Under the pieces are notes generated by a model. It was given only the letters and a program-made list of their open reading frames with translations. It was not told the DNA's origin and did not search any database. From NCBI GenBank assembly GCA_947176585.1, contig CAMWRI010000008.1, forward strand, positions 1 to 38,327: a stretch of DNA of 38,327 bases, written 5' to 3'. Of this stretch, positions 18,743-27,523 are shown piece by piece. Within the stretch, counting starts at the first letter, position 1. Each line of letters opens with the position of its first letter. The translations under genes were made by a program, and so were the position numbers. The stretch is from an uncultured Porphyromonadaceae bacterium. GTDB taxonomy: Bacteria; Bacteroidota; Bacteroidia; Bacteroidales; Muribaculaceae.

Positions 18743-20257
18743 TTATTTCACCACCTTGACACGGCGTTCGGTCGAGGGGTTGATTGTTTCGTTGCGTGCG
18801 CGCATGTAGTCCATGAGATCGTAGTAGATCACATTGGGGCTCTGTGCCACCTTGGCCCCGCGCGTGAAAGGTTTCATATAGTCGCCGCCGGAGCTCAGAT
18901 AGTCTATGGTGGCCAGGCGGTAAGTGGCATCGGGATCAAGAGGCTTGCCGTTGATTTTCACGTTTGAGGCCTTCTTGGTGGTGGTGTTGACGGTGGCGGT
19001 GACGTTGCTGCTCACACCCTGTCCGCCGAAAGCCGCCGTGACGTCGAATGCGTCCATAAGGTCGGAGCCCTTGATGTCGATCACGTCGATGTAGTTGTAG
19101 AACGGCATCATCATAATTATCTGGCCCTCGGTGATGTCGCCCTGGGGCAGCGAGCGGCGCAGGCCGCCGCGGTTCATGATGGCCAGATCCACGCCGGGGG
19201 CAAGCTCGTTGCCACGGTGCAGCACAAAGTCGGTGACGTAGTTGAGCAGTTCGGGGCTACCCTGCGGCAGGGGGATGGCCGAAGTGGCCACGCGCACTGC
19301 ATTAAGCGAGTCGACCCCCTGACGATAGCTTGCTATCATTTCGGCAAGATCCGCATTGACACGGCTGTCGAGGCGACCGTCCACGCTGATATAGCGCGAC
19401 GAGGGGCGCAGAGTCTCCAGATCGAGTTCCACAATACCCAGATTACGAGCGCCTTTGCCTGTCTGCGCCACAAGGATGGTATCGCCTGCAGCGTTCAGGA
19501 GCCGGCCCATCTCGCGTCCTTTGGCGGTGGCGGGGTCGATCACGGTGTGGCTGTGTCCGCCGATAATCACGTCTATATCGCGCGATGAGGCGGCGAGAGT
19601 CACGTCGTCGATATCGTCGCTCACCTTATATCCGATGTGGGTGAGAGCCACAACGGCGTCGCAGTGCTCCACATTCTTCAGCCACCACGCAGCGGCATTT
19701 GCCGATGCTATGGCATCATGATACTTCACGCCATCGTAGGTTCCTACCCTGGCCAGTCCTTCGGGGTCGCGGTTGATACCTATGAATCCTATGCGGCGGC
19801 CGCCCACTTCCTTTATAGTATATGGCTTGAAGAGCTTGCCCACGAGGCGGGTGCCGCGCATGTCGTAGTTGGTGTTGATGAGCTCGGCATCCGACATTGC
19901 CATCCAGTGCGCCATACTGTCGATACCGTTGTCAAACTCATGGTTGCCCAGGATGCGCAGGTCGTAGCCCAGAGCGTTGGACACTCTTTCCTCCACCTCA
20001 CCGCCGAAGATGGTGAAGAACAGGCTGCCCTGCACCATGTCGCCGGCGTCGATGAGCAGCGTGTGCGGCTCGTGGGCCCTTACGCTGTCGATCACGACTT
20101 TGCGGCGAAGCACACCGGCCATATCGTCGTCGTCGAAAGGATCGATCTGCGAATGGGTATCGTTTGTGTGCATCATTACTAACTTCTCGGCCGCGGCCGG
20201 CACTATGGCCGCGGTGGCAAGGGCGCTCGCGAGGAGCAATCTGGAGGCGAATCTCAT
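18743..20257 (-). CDS. 5'-nucleotidase / metallophosphatase (UshA-like), secreted
   Basis: Signal peptide; LVMMHTNDTHSQIDPF, GDMVQGSLFF, LGNHEFDNG, GGHSHT metallophosphoesterase motifs; 5'-nucleotidase C-terminal region (YNYIDVIDIKGSDLMDAF). Confidence 0.93.
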   Translation of the reverse strand: MRFASRLLLASALATAAIVPAAAEKLVMMHTNDTHSQIDPFDDDDMAGVLRRKVVIDSVRAHEPHTLLIDAGDMVQGSLFFTIFGGEVEERVSNALGYDLRILGNHEFDNGIDSMAHWMAMSDAELINTNYDMRGTRLVGKLFKPYTIKEVGGRRIGFIGINRDPEGLARVGTYDGVKYHDAIASANAAAWWLKNVEHCDAVVALTHIGYKVSDDIDDVTLAASSRDIDVIIGGHSHTVIDPATAKGREMGRLLNAAGDTILVAQTGKGARNLGIVELDLETLRPSSRYISVDGRLDSRVNADLAEMIASYRQGVDSLNAVRVATSAIPLPQGSPELLNYVTDFVLHRGNELAPGVDLAIMNRGGLRRSLPQGDITEGQIIMMMPFYNYIDVIDIKGSDLMDAFDVTAAFGGQGVSSNVTATVNTTTKKASNVKINGKPLDPDATYRLATIDYLSSGGDYMKPFTRGAKVAQSPNVIYYDLMDYMRARNETINPSTERRVKVVK

Positions 20258-20284
20258 GATTTCCGTAAATTATGAAAATATATG

Positions 20285-20292
20285 CAAAGATA
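20285..20292 (-). promoter_or_regulatory. Candidate -7 box TATCTTTG for the 5'-nucleotidase/GH3 operon
   Basis: CAAAGATA on + strand = TATCTTTG on - strand, 27 nt upstream of the start at 20257. Confidence 0.5.
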
Positions 20293-20648
20293 CGGTTTTT
20301 TCCCCACACTTTGCCGCGCGGAGATTACGAAAAAAACATAATGAGATGTCAATATTGTGAATTGAGCATAAAAAAAGGAATAGATGATGCAGGGGCACTC
20401 CATGGCGCGCCCCCGTATCAGGACGAAGATCAAACGGCAGCAGGGCCATCAAGGCGGTTTGGGGAGGGACGTTTTCCGAAGCTGCGAGGAAGCGCTATTG
20501 TCGAAACATGCGGAAGCGGCCCCAAGGTTCAGGGCATGTCGCGCGGACGGCGGGTTGAAAGGTGAAACATGTGGATAAGATTGTAGATTTAATGGGTTTG
20601 ACAAATAGGGTTGATTATCTCGGGATGTGTGTAAAATCCCGGCCGGGG

Positions 20649-20680
20649 AACGTCCTGAGCTCAGGGGCGTTTTTTATTTT
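20649..20680 (+). terminator. Candidate rho-independent terminator in the 20.26-20.87 kb intergenic region
   Basis: AACG-T-CCTGAGCTCAGG-GG-CGTT stem followed by TTTTTATTTT. Confidence 0.5.
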
Positions 20681-20686
20681 ACGATG

Positions 20687-20694
20687 CAAAGTTA
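20687..20694 (-). promoter_or_regulatory. Candidate -7 box TAACTTTG with no downstream CDS until 20257
   Basis: CAAAGTTA on + strand = TAACTTTG on - strand, matching TAnnTTTG. Confidence 0.35.
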
Positions 20695-20851
20695 CGAAGC
20701 AATCAAGTACCGAGTTCCTATAATCGCGCACATGAAGACGCGATTCACGGAATTCAAGCCTTATATATCTGAACATCAGCGTGCAACAAAATACATTTTT
20801 TTGAAAAAAAACAAAATGAGCATGGGGCGCGGTGGTTTTGCGAAAAAATCG

Positions 20852-20859
20852 TACCTTTG
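20852..20859 (+). promoter_or_regulatory. Candidate -7 box TACCTTTG for glycerate kinase
   Basis: TACCTTTG matches TAnnTTTG, 8 nt upstream of the ATG at 20868. Confidence 0.5.
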
Positions 20860-20867
20860 TCACATAT

Positions 20868-21869
20868 ATGATAATAATCGCACCGGACAAATTCAAAGGC
20901 ACGCTCTCGGCTTCGGAGGCCGCGCGCGCCATCTCCCTGGGCCTCGCCGACGCGGGTGCCGACGGGTCAATCGAGATATGCCCTATGGCCGACGGCGGCG
21001 AGGGCACTGCCGAAATCCTCGAACCGCTTCTGGACGACGGCGAATATATCGTTGAGTCATACGCCTATACGGGGCCGCAATGCTATGGGCGCACACCCGC
21101 CATGCAGCGATCGAGCTATGCCCTGGGCGCAGCCATCAAACGCGGCGCCGACACGTACGTGGCCATCGGGGGTACGGCATGCTGCGACGGCGGTGCCGGT
21201 ATGCTCCAGGCCCTGGGCATGAAAGCCTACGACGCCACGGGAGCGCTGATAGAAAAGCCGCTGACCCCGGAGCTACTGCACACGGTGCGCCGCGTGGATT
21301 TATCGGGGCTCAGCCGCTACAGCGGCCATCTGATGGGCGTGGCGGATGTGGGTGCTTCGCTGCTGCCCTCACTGGGGCGCATGTCGGCCCTCGACTTCGC
21401 CGCCCAAAAAGGCTTCAAGCCGTCGCAGATGCAGCGTCTGAGGCAGGGGCTGGAGCACTGGGCCAGACTCACGGGCGGCAATCCGGCAGCCGAATTCACC
21501 GGTGCCGGCGGCGGCATCGGCTATGCCCTGTCGCTGGTGCCCGACACCCGCCTCGTGATGGGTTCCGAACTGGTGCTGAGCAAGCTGTCGCTTCCCCTCC
21601 ACCGCGCGAGGCTGGTGATAACCGGCGAGGGATGCGTGGATAGCCAGACGTCGATGGGCAAGGTGGTGGCCACCGTGGCACGCCACGCCTATAAGGCAGG
21701 AGTGCCGGTGCTGGCAGTGGGCGGCCGTGTGGAAGGCTGGCATCCTTTCGCCACGCTGGCGGTGTGCGGGCCTGACGACCCCGTGCCCGCCACCACCGAG
21801 CAGGCCTTCAACGACCTGCGCCGCGCCGTGGCGGATTTTTTCAAGAACTACGACACAGAAGCAAGATAA
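20868..21869 (+). CDS. Glycerate kinase
   Basis: MIIIAPDKFKGTLSASEAARAISLGL...PMADGGEGTAEI; start trimmed from 20832 because the -7 box lies downstream of that start. GlxK-type family. Confidence 0.93.
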   Translation: MIIIAPDKFKGTLSASEAARAISLGLADAGADGSIEICPMADGGEGTAEILEPLLDDGEYIVESYAYTGPQCYGRTPAMQRSSYALGAAIKRGADTYVAIGGTACCDGGAGMLQALGMKAYDATGALIEKPLTPELLHTVRRVDLSGLSRYSGHLMGVADVGASLLPSLGRMSALDFAAQKGFKPSQMQRLRQGLEHWARLTGGNPAAEFTGAGGGIGYALSLVPDTRLVMGSELVLSKLSLPLHRARLVITGEGCVDSQTSMGKVVATVARHAYKAGVPVLAVGGRVEGWHPFATLAVCGPDDPVPATTEQAFNDLRRAVADFFKNYDTEAR

Positions 21870-21874
21870 CTATT

Positions 21875-23095
21875 ATGGATATCGAACTCATCCTCATCAA
21901 CATCTCCGGCTCCGACCGCCCCGGCGTGACATCGGCGCTCACAGAAATCCTGGCCAAATACGATGCGCGCATCCTCGACATTGGCCAGGCCGACATCCAC
22001 CACTATCTATCGCTGGGCATCCTGATAAGCACCAGCGGGCGCTGCAGCGGCGACATAATGAAAGACCTCCTCTTCAAGGCCTATGAGCTGAACGTGCGCA
22101 TCCGCTTCACTCCCATCACCGAGCAGGAATACAACGACTGGGTGCAGCGCCAGGGCAAGAACCGCTGGATCATAACCACGCTGGGACGCCGCCTGAGCGC
22201 GCGCCATATAGCGCTGGTATCGGCCGAGATCGCCGAGCAAGGACTGAACATCGACAGCATACAGCGCCTTACGGGACGCATGCCGCTGAACGAAGACGAC
22301 GAGCCGCTGTCGAAGAGCTGCGTGGAATTTTCGGTGCGTGGTAATCCCCGCGACGTGGCGGCGATGCAACGCCGCTTCATGCAGATATCGGCCGAGAACG
22401 GATTCGACATATCGCTGCAGCAGGACAATCTGTTTCGCCGCTGTCGCCGCCTGGTGTGCTTCGACATGGACTCCACGCTGATAGAGACCGAGGTGATCGA
22501 TGAGCTGGCGGAACGCGCGGGAGTGGGCGACCAGGTGCGTGCAATCACCGAGCGCGCCATGCGAGGCGAGATAGACTTCTGCGAGAGCTTCAAGGAGCGC
22601 GTGGCCCTGCTCAAGGGCCTGGACGAAAGCGTGATGCAGGAAATCGCCGAAAACCTGCCCATCACCGAGGGCGTGGGGCGCCTCATGGAAGTGCTCAAAC
22701 GCACGGGCTACAAGACAGCCATCCTTTCGGGCGGCTTCACCTACTTCGGCAACTATCTCAAGCGCAAGTTCGGCATCGACTATGTATATGCCAACGAGCT
22801 TGAAATCGCCGACGGCAAGCTCACGGGACGCTACGTGGGCGACATAGTGGACGGCAAGCGCAAGGCCGAGCTGCTGCGCATAATCGCGCAGGTGGAGAAT
22901 ATCAATATCGCACAGACGATAGCCGTGGGCGACGGCGCCAACGATCTTCCGATGCTGGCCACCGCCGGCTTGGGCATAGCCTTCCACGCCAAGCCCAAGG
23001 TGAAGCAGACGGCCAAGCAGAGCATTTCCACGATTGGCATCGACGGAGTGCTGTATTTCCTGGGATTCAAGGACTCATTCATCACGGCGCAATGA
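21875..23095 (+). CDS. serB: Phosphoserine phosphatase (ACT domain + HAD)
   Basis: N-term ACT-like region; LVCFDMDSTLIETEVIDELAERAG, AILSGGFTYFGNYLKRKFGIDYVYANELEI, AVGDGANDLPML. Confidence 0.96.
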   Translation: MDIELILINISGSDRPGVTSALTEILAKYDARILDIGQADIHHYLSLGILISTSGRCSGDIMKDLLFKAYELNVRIRFTPITEQEYNDWVQRQGKNRWIITTLGRRLSARHIALVSAEIAEQGLNIDSIQRLTGRMPLNEDDEPLSKSCVEFSVRGNPRDVAAMQRRFMQISAENGFDISLQQDNLFRRCRRLVCFDMDSTLIETEVIDELAERAGVGDQVRAITERAMRGEIDFCESFKERVALLKGLDESVMQEIAENLPITEGVGRLMEVLKRTGYKTAILSGGFTYFGNYLKRKFGIDYVYANELEIADGKLTGRYVGDIVDGKRKAELLRIIAQVENINIAQTIAVGDGANDLPMLATAGLGIAFHAKPKVKQTAKQSISTIGIDGVLYFLGFKDSFITAQ

Positions 23096-25386
23096 AACGG
23101 GCCGGAGTGATAATTCTGGCCGCTGTCCTTGCCCTGGCCGCCGGCGCGAGGCAAAGCGTGGGCCTGGTGCTGAGCGGGGGCGGCGCCAAGGGCATCGCCC
23201 ATATAGGCGTGATCAAAGCCCTGGAGGAGCACGACATAGCCATCGACTACGTGGCCGGCACCTCGATGGGCTCAATCATAGGTTCGCTATATGCCATGGG
23301 CTATACGCCCGACGAGATGCTGGAGCTGGTGACGTCGAAATCTTTCGGCTACTGGAGCACCGGCACTATCGACCCGGCACTGTCGTACTACTTCAGCGCC
23401 CCGCCGGTGTCGCCGGCGATGTTCAGTTTCAACGTGGGACGCCGCGACACCGCCGAAGCCGTGCCCGCAAGCCTCATATCGCCCCTGCCCATGAACTTCG
23501 AGTTCATGCGCCTGTTCTCGCCCTACACGGCCGCCTGCGGCGGCGACTACGACCGCCTGATGGTGCCTTTCCGCTGTGTGGCCAGCGACGGGAAGGCCAA
23601 GCACAAGGTGGTGATGCGCAGCGGCGACCTGGGCCGGAGCGTGCGGGCCTCAATGAGCTTTCCGGGCGTGTTCCAACCCACCGAGATAGACGGCACCTTA
23701 CTCTACGACGGCGGTATCTACGACAACTATCCTCTGGACGTGATGCGCGATGAATTCGCTCCCGACATAATGATAGGCGTGAACGTGGGAAGCACCGACA
23801 GCGGACCGCAGACCTCGCTTCTCGACCAGATAGAACAGCTGATCATGGCCCCGGATCAAGCGGATATTCCGGCCGACATGCTCGTGAACCTGCGCCTCGA
23901 TCTCGACCGATTCGGGCTTCTGGACTTCCAGCGGGCCGAGGAAATAAGCCGCATAGGCTATGAATTTGCGAAGGCGAGAATCGACACGATATGCAGCCGC
24001 GTGACGGCCCGCATGCCTGCCGTGGCCCGCGAGGTGCGCCGCAAGGCGTTCAAGGCCCGAGTGCCGGAGCTACGCTTCGACAGCGTGCATATCTCGGGCG
24101 GCACAGCGCAGCAAAACCGCTTCATGCATCATCTTTTCGAGCAGCGCAGACATGCTGCCGGCACCGACACCTTCGGCGTGGCCACCGCACGCGATGCCTA
24201 CTACCGCGCCATCTCCACCGGCCGCATACGCGACATGCGCCTGATAGCCCACCGGCCTGACTCGGCCCGCTATTTCGGGCTGAACGCACGCGCATGGCTG
24301 CAGAGCAATGCCAAGGCCTCGGTGGGCGGTTATCTCACATCGTCGACCAACAGCTACCTGTATCTGGCCGCCCACATATCATCGCTCAGCTTCCACAGCA
24401 TGGAAGCGGGCGCCCAGGCATGGATCGGACAGAGCTACATGGCGGGCGCCGTGGATGCACGCATCTACACACCCACCCGCATGCCCATGGCAGTGGGGCT
24501 GGAGGCGGTGGCATCGAGGCGCAACTACTACGAATCGGCCGCAGCCTTTTTCGACAACCGCCTGCCGGTCTACGTCACAGGCAAGGATTTTTTCGGACGT
24601 CTGAAGCTGTGCATGGCAGCAGGCCGGAGCGGCACTTTATATGCTTTCGGCGGCGTGGGTAATCTGCTCGACTATTTCTACCGCGACAACAGCATAGGCA
24701 ACTTCTCATACGGCCGAGACCGCAGTTCCTACGTGCTGTGGCAGGCCGGCGCCACCTACCGCCGCTCTACCCTCAACGCCGAGAATTATCCCGTGGAGGG
24801 CTTCGCCCTATCGGCACGCGCCATGGCAGTGGGAGGCAGCATGAGGCACCATGAGGCACTGTCGGGCCTCACCGCAGAGTCGTCGTCGCCCCTATGGGTG
24901 CAGGCAGAGGCACGCGTGCGGCGATATTTCACACCCTCCCACCACTTCAGCATGGGCGTGGAGGGGCACGCCATGCTATCCACGCGCAAGCTCGCCCGGA
25001 GCTATAACGCAGCCATTACGGCGGCACCGGTATTCGAGCCCACTCCGTCGAGCGCCGATGCATTCCGCGCATCTTTCCGCGCCAACAGTTTCCTGGGAGC
25101 CGGCCTTGTGCCCATATACCGCTACAACGACGCATTGAGCGCCCGCCTCGGGCTGTACGGTTTCCTGCCCTTGCGCAAAATATGCGAGGATAGCGCCGGC
25201 TCCACGGCCTATTATGGCCGCTGGCTGCGCGACCCCGAATTCCTGGGCGAAGCGGCCATATCATACAAGCTCCCCTTCGCCGCCATCACCGGATGGTGCA
25301 ACTACACCACGGGCTACACCGCCGGGTGGCACGTGGGTATATCCTTCGGCGTTTATCTCACAGCTCCAAAATTTCTACAGTTATGA
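23092..25386 (+). CDS. Patatin-like phospholipase with C-terminal outer-membrane barrel-like region
   Basis: GLVLSGGGAKGIAHIGVIKALEEHDIAIDYVAGTSMGSIIG (GxSxG), LYDGGIYDNYP (DGG); POTRA-like and beta-rich C-terminal half. Confidence 0.9.
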   Translation: MKRAGVIILAAVLALAAGARQSVGLVLSGGGAKGIAHIGVIKALEEHDIAIDYVAGTSMGSIIGSLYAMGYTPDEMLELVTSKSFGYWSTGTIDPALSYYFSAPPVSPAMFSFNVGRRDTAEAVPASLISPLPMNFEFMRLFSPYTAACGGDYDRLMVPFRCVASDGKAKHKVVMRSGDLGRSVRASMSFPGVFQPTEIDGTLLYDGGIYDNYPLDVMRDEFAPDIMIGVNVGSTDSGPQTSLLDQIEQLIMAPDQADIPADMLVNLRLDLDRFGLLDFQRAEEISRIGYEFAKARIDTICSRVTARMPAVAREVRRKAFKARVPELRFDSVHISGGTAQQNRFMHHLFEQRRHAAGTDTFGVATARDAYYRAISTGRIRDMRLIAHRPDSARYFGLNARAWLQSNAKASVGGYLTSSTNSYLYLAAHISSLSFHSMEAGAQAWIGQSYMAGAVDARIYTPTRMPMAVGLEAVASRRNYYESAAAFFDNRLPVYVTGKDFFGRLKLCMAAGRSGTLYAFGGVGNLLDYFYRDNSIGNFSYGRDRSSYVLWQAGATYRRSTLNAENYPVEGFALSARAMAVGGSMRHHEALSGLTAESSSPLWVQAEARVRRYFTPSHHFSMGVEGHAMLSTRKLARSYNAAITAAPVFEPTPSSADAFRASFRANSFLGAGLVPIYRYNDALSARLGLYGFLPLRKICEDSAGSTAYYGRWLRDPEFLGEAAISYKLPFAAITGWCNYTTGYTAGWHVGISFGVYLTAPKFLQL

Positions 25387-26144
25387 ATATAGCAGTAATA
25401 GGAACCGGCCACATGGGCGCGCCCATAGCCCGCGCGCTGTGGCAGGCCGGATGCATAGTGGCCGTGCACAACCGCACGGCAGCCCGCGCGACGGCGCTTG
25501 CCGCCGATTGCCCCGGAATGCGCGTAGCCGACAATATCCCGGAGGCCGTGCGTGGTGCCGATATGGTGATTCTGGCCGTGAAGCCCCACCTTATCATCTC
25601 CATCATGCAGCAGGCACTTGCGGTGGCCCCGGAGGCCGTCATGGTGAGCCTCGCGCCCGGCATCCCGCTGGAACAGCTTGAGAAAGCCGGAGCCGCACGC
25701 GTGCTTCGCCTGATGCCCAACGTGGCCATCGCCTGCGGCGAGGGAATGAGCTTTATATGCCACAACGCAGAGGGTACGGCCGCAGCCGGGAAACTCAAGG
25801 ATGCGCTTGCGCCCACCGGTGAAGTGGCCATCGTGGAGGAACGCCTTTTCGAGCCGGCCATGGCCGTGGCCTCATGCGGCATCGCATTTGCTCTGCGATA
25901 TGTGCGCGCGGCCACCGAAGGCGCAGTGGCACTGGGTATCGCACCCGCCGACGCCACCGGCTATATAGCCCGCACCCTGCGCGGGGCAGCTGCCCTGCTC
26001 GAAACTCCGGACGCACACCCCGAGGATTTGATCGACAGTATAACCACCCCCGGCGGAGCCACAATCCGCGGCCTCCTGGCCATGGAGCAGGCCGGATTCT
26101 CGGCCGCCGTAGCCGCCGGCCTCTTAGCCTCCTGCAAGCGATGA
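25383..26144 (+). CDS. proC: Pyrroline-5-carboxylate reductase
   Basis: MNIAVIGTGHMGAPIARAL..., VILAVKPHLI, RLMPNVAIACGEGMSFIC, SITTPGGATIRGLLAME. Confidence 0.94.
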   Translation: MNIAVIGTGHMGAPIARALWQAGCIVAVHNRTAARATALAADCPGMRVADNIPEAVRGADMVILAVKPHLIISIMQQALAVAPEAVMVSLAPGIPLEQLEKAGAARVLRLMPNVAIACGEGMSFICHNAEGTAAAGKLKDALAPTGEVAIVEERLFEPAMAVASCGIAFALRYVRAATEGAVALGIAPADATGYIARTLRGAAALLETPDAHPEDLIDSITTPGGATIRGLLAMEQAGFSAAVAAGLLASCKR

Positions 26145-26476
26145 ACAAGGCAATACTGATGGGCAACGTGGGCGCCGATCCCAAGATGCGCTACGTGCAG
26201 ACACGCCTCGTGGCCGAGTTTTCCCTCGCCACCAACGAACCGGCCTACACCACCCCTGCCGGCGTTCAGATTCCGGAACGCACGGAGTGGCATAACATAG
26301 TGATGTGGGACGCCAACGCCGAATTTGCCGAAAAATACATACGCAAAGGCTCACGCCTGCTGCTTGAGGGCAAAATCCGCACGCGCGTGTGGGAAGACCG
26401 CAACGCCATCAAGCACACCACCACCAGCATCTACGTGGACTCCTTCGAGCTCCTGCCGCGAGGCCCGCAGGGCTGA
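26141..26476 (+). CDS. ssb: Single-stranded DNA-binding protein
   Basis: MNKAILMGNVGADPKMRYVQTRLVAEFSLATNEP...TEWHNIVMWDANAEFAEKYIRKGSRLLLEGKIRTRVWED. Confidence 0.94.
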   Translation: MNKAILMGNVGADPKMRYVQTRLVAEFSLATNEPAYTTPAGVQIPERTEWHNIVMWDANAEFAEKYIRKGSRLLLEGKIRTRVWEDRNAIKHTTTSIYVDSFELLPRGPQG

Positions 26477-26525
26477 GGGCTATCGGGCTCACACAATAAC
26501 GCTACCTACCCTACATCCCTGAAAA

Positions 26526-27515
26526 ATGACACCCCCTCCCTTTTCAGTATCGGCATATGCAATAAATCTAATCGCGGATATAACCGCGTTATTGGAGAGA
26601 TACAATATCGCCTTGGATGAAGACCACAGTTTAAGGTTACGTAAAGCCAACCGCATAAAGACCATCCATTCTTCACTGGCTATCGAAGGAAATACTCTCA
26701 CTGTAGATGAGGTGCGCGATATCATAAATGGCAAACACATAGTTGCACCCATCCGCCAGATACAAGAGGTAAAAAATGCCATTCGCGTTTACGACATGTA
26801 TTCCAGCCTAAATCCGTTTGACGAAGTGGATTTACTGAAAGCACACGGTATTATGATGGAAGCCTTGGCAGAGGATGCGGGACGGTATCGCGACCGCGGC
26901 GTAGGGGTATTTGGCGAAAAGGGCCTCGTTCATCTTGCTCCACCGCCGCACCGCGTTCCCGAATTGATGCACAACCTGTTTTCATGGCTGAAAGAATCCA
27001 AAGATCATTTGCTGATACGTTCATGTGTGTTTCACTATGAATTCGAATTCATCCACCCGTTTTCGGACGGCAACGGACGTACCGGTCGCCTGTGGCAATC
27101 AATTATTTTGGGCCGTTTGAATCCGATATTTGAGCACCTGCCCGTTGAAAATATGGTATTTGCCAATCAGGAGGCCTATTATAATGCTATTTCCCGGTCT
27201 TCCGAGGAGGGACAGTCAGGGCCTTTCATCGACTTTATGCTCAATGAGATTCTAAACGCTCTCCAAAACAGCAGAAAAGAGATAGCACCCAATAAAGTAT
27301 CCAATAAAGTACCCAATAAAACCGAAGCCACCATTCTGCAACTGCTACAGCACAATCCGTGGTTGACACGCGCCGAACTTGCAAAAAAAATCGAAATGTC
27401 GGACAGCGGTATCAAGAAAGCCCTTGCCAACATGAAGGCTGCGGGGTGGATCGAACGTTTCGGCAGCAATAAATCCGGCCGGTGGATTGTAAAATATAGT
27501 ATTGACAGTAAATAG
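26526..27515 (+). CDS. Fic family protein (AMPylator-type Fic core + C-terminal winged-helix)
   Basis: HPFSDGNGRTGRLWQ Fic motif; N-terminal inhibitory-type motif SLAIEGN; C-terminal TEATILQLLQHNPWLTRAELAKKIEMSDSGIKKALANMKAAGWIERFGSNKSGRW winged HTH. Confidence 0.94.
   Translation: MTPPPFSVSAYAINLIADITALLERYNIALDEDHSLRLRKANRIKTIHSSLAIEGNTLTVDEVRDIINGKHIVAPIRQIQEVKNAIRVYDMYSSLNPFDEVDLLKAHGIMMEALAEDAGRYRDRGVGVFGEKGLVHLAPPPHRVPELMHNLFSWLKESKDHLLIRSCVFHYEFEFIHPFSDGNGRTGRLWQSIILGRLNPIFEHLPVENMVFANQEAYYNAISRSSEEGQSGPFIDFMLNEILNALQNSRKEIAPNKVSNKVPNKTEATILQLLQHNPWLTRAELAKKIEMSDSGIKKALANMKAAGWIERFGSNKSGRWIVKYSIDSK
27288..27323 (+). repeat. In-frame 12-bp tandem repeat (about 3 copies) in the Fic linker
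   Basis: cccaataaagta tccaataaagta cccaataaaacc, encoding PNKV-SNKV-PNKT. Confidence 0.8.
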
Positions 27516-27523
27516 ATAAGACC

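Noticed and set aside
20272-20578. Small plus-strand ORFs (97 aa and 64 aa) in the intergenic gap
   Set aside because: No credible promoter or recognisable domain and they overlap each other; not supported as CDS, though the region is kept as a noncoding finding.
22007-22987. 326-aa minus-strand ORF
   Set aside because: Antisense to serB, which is unambiguous.
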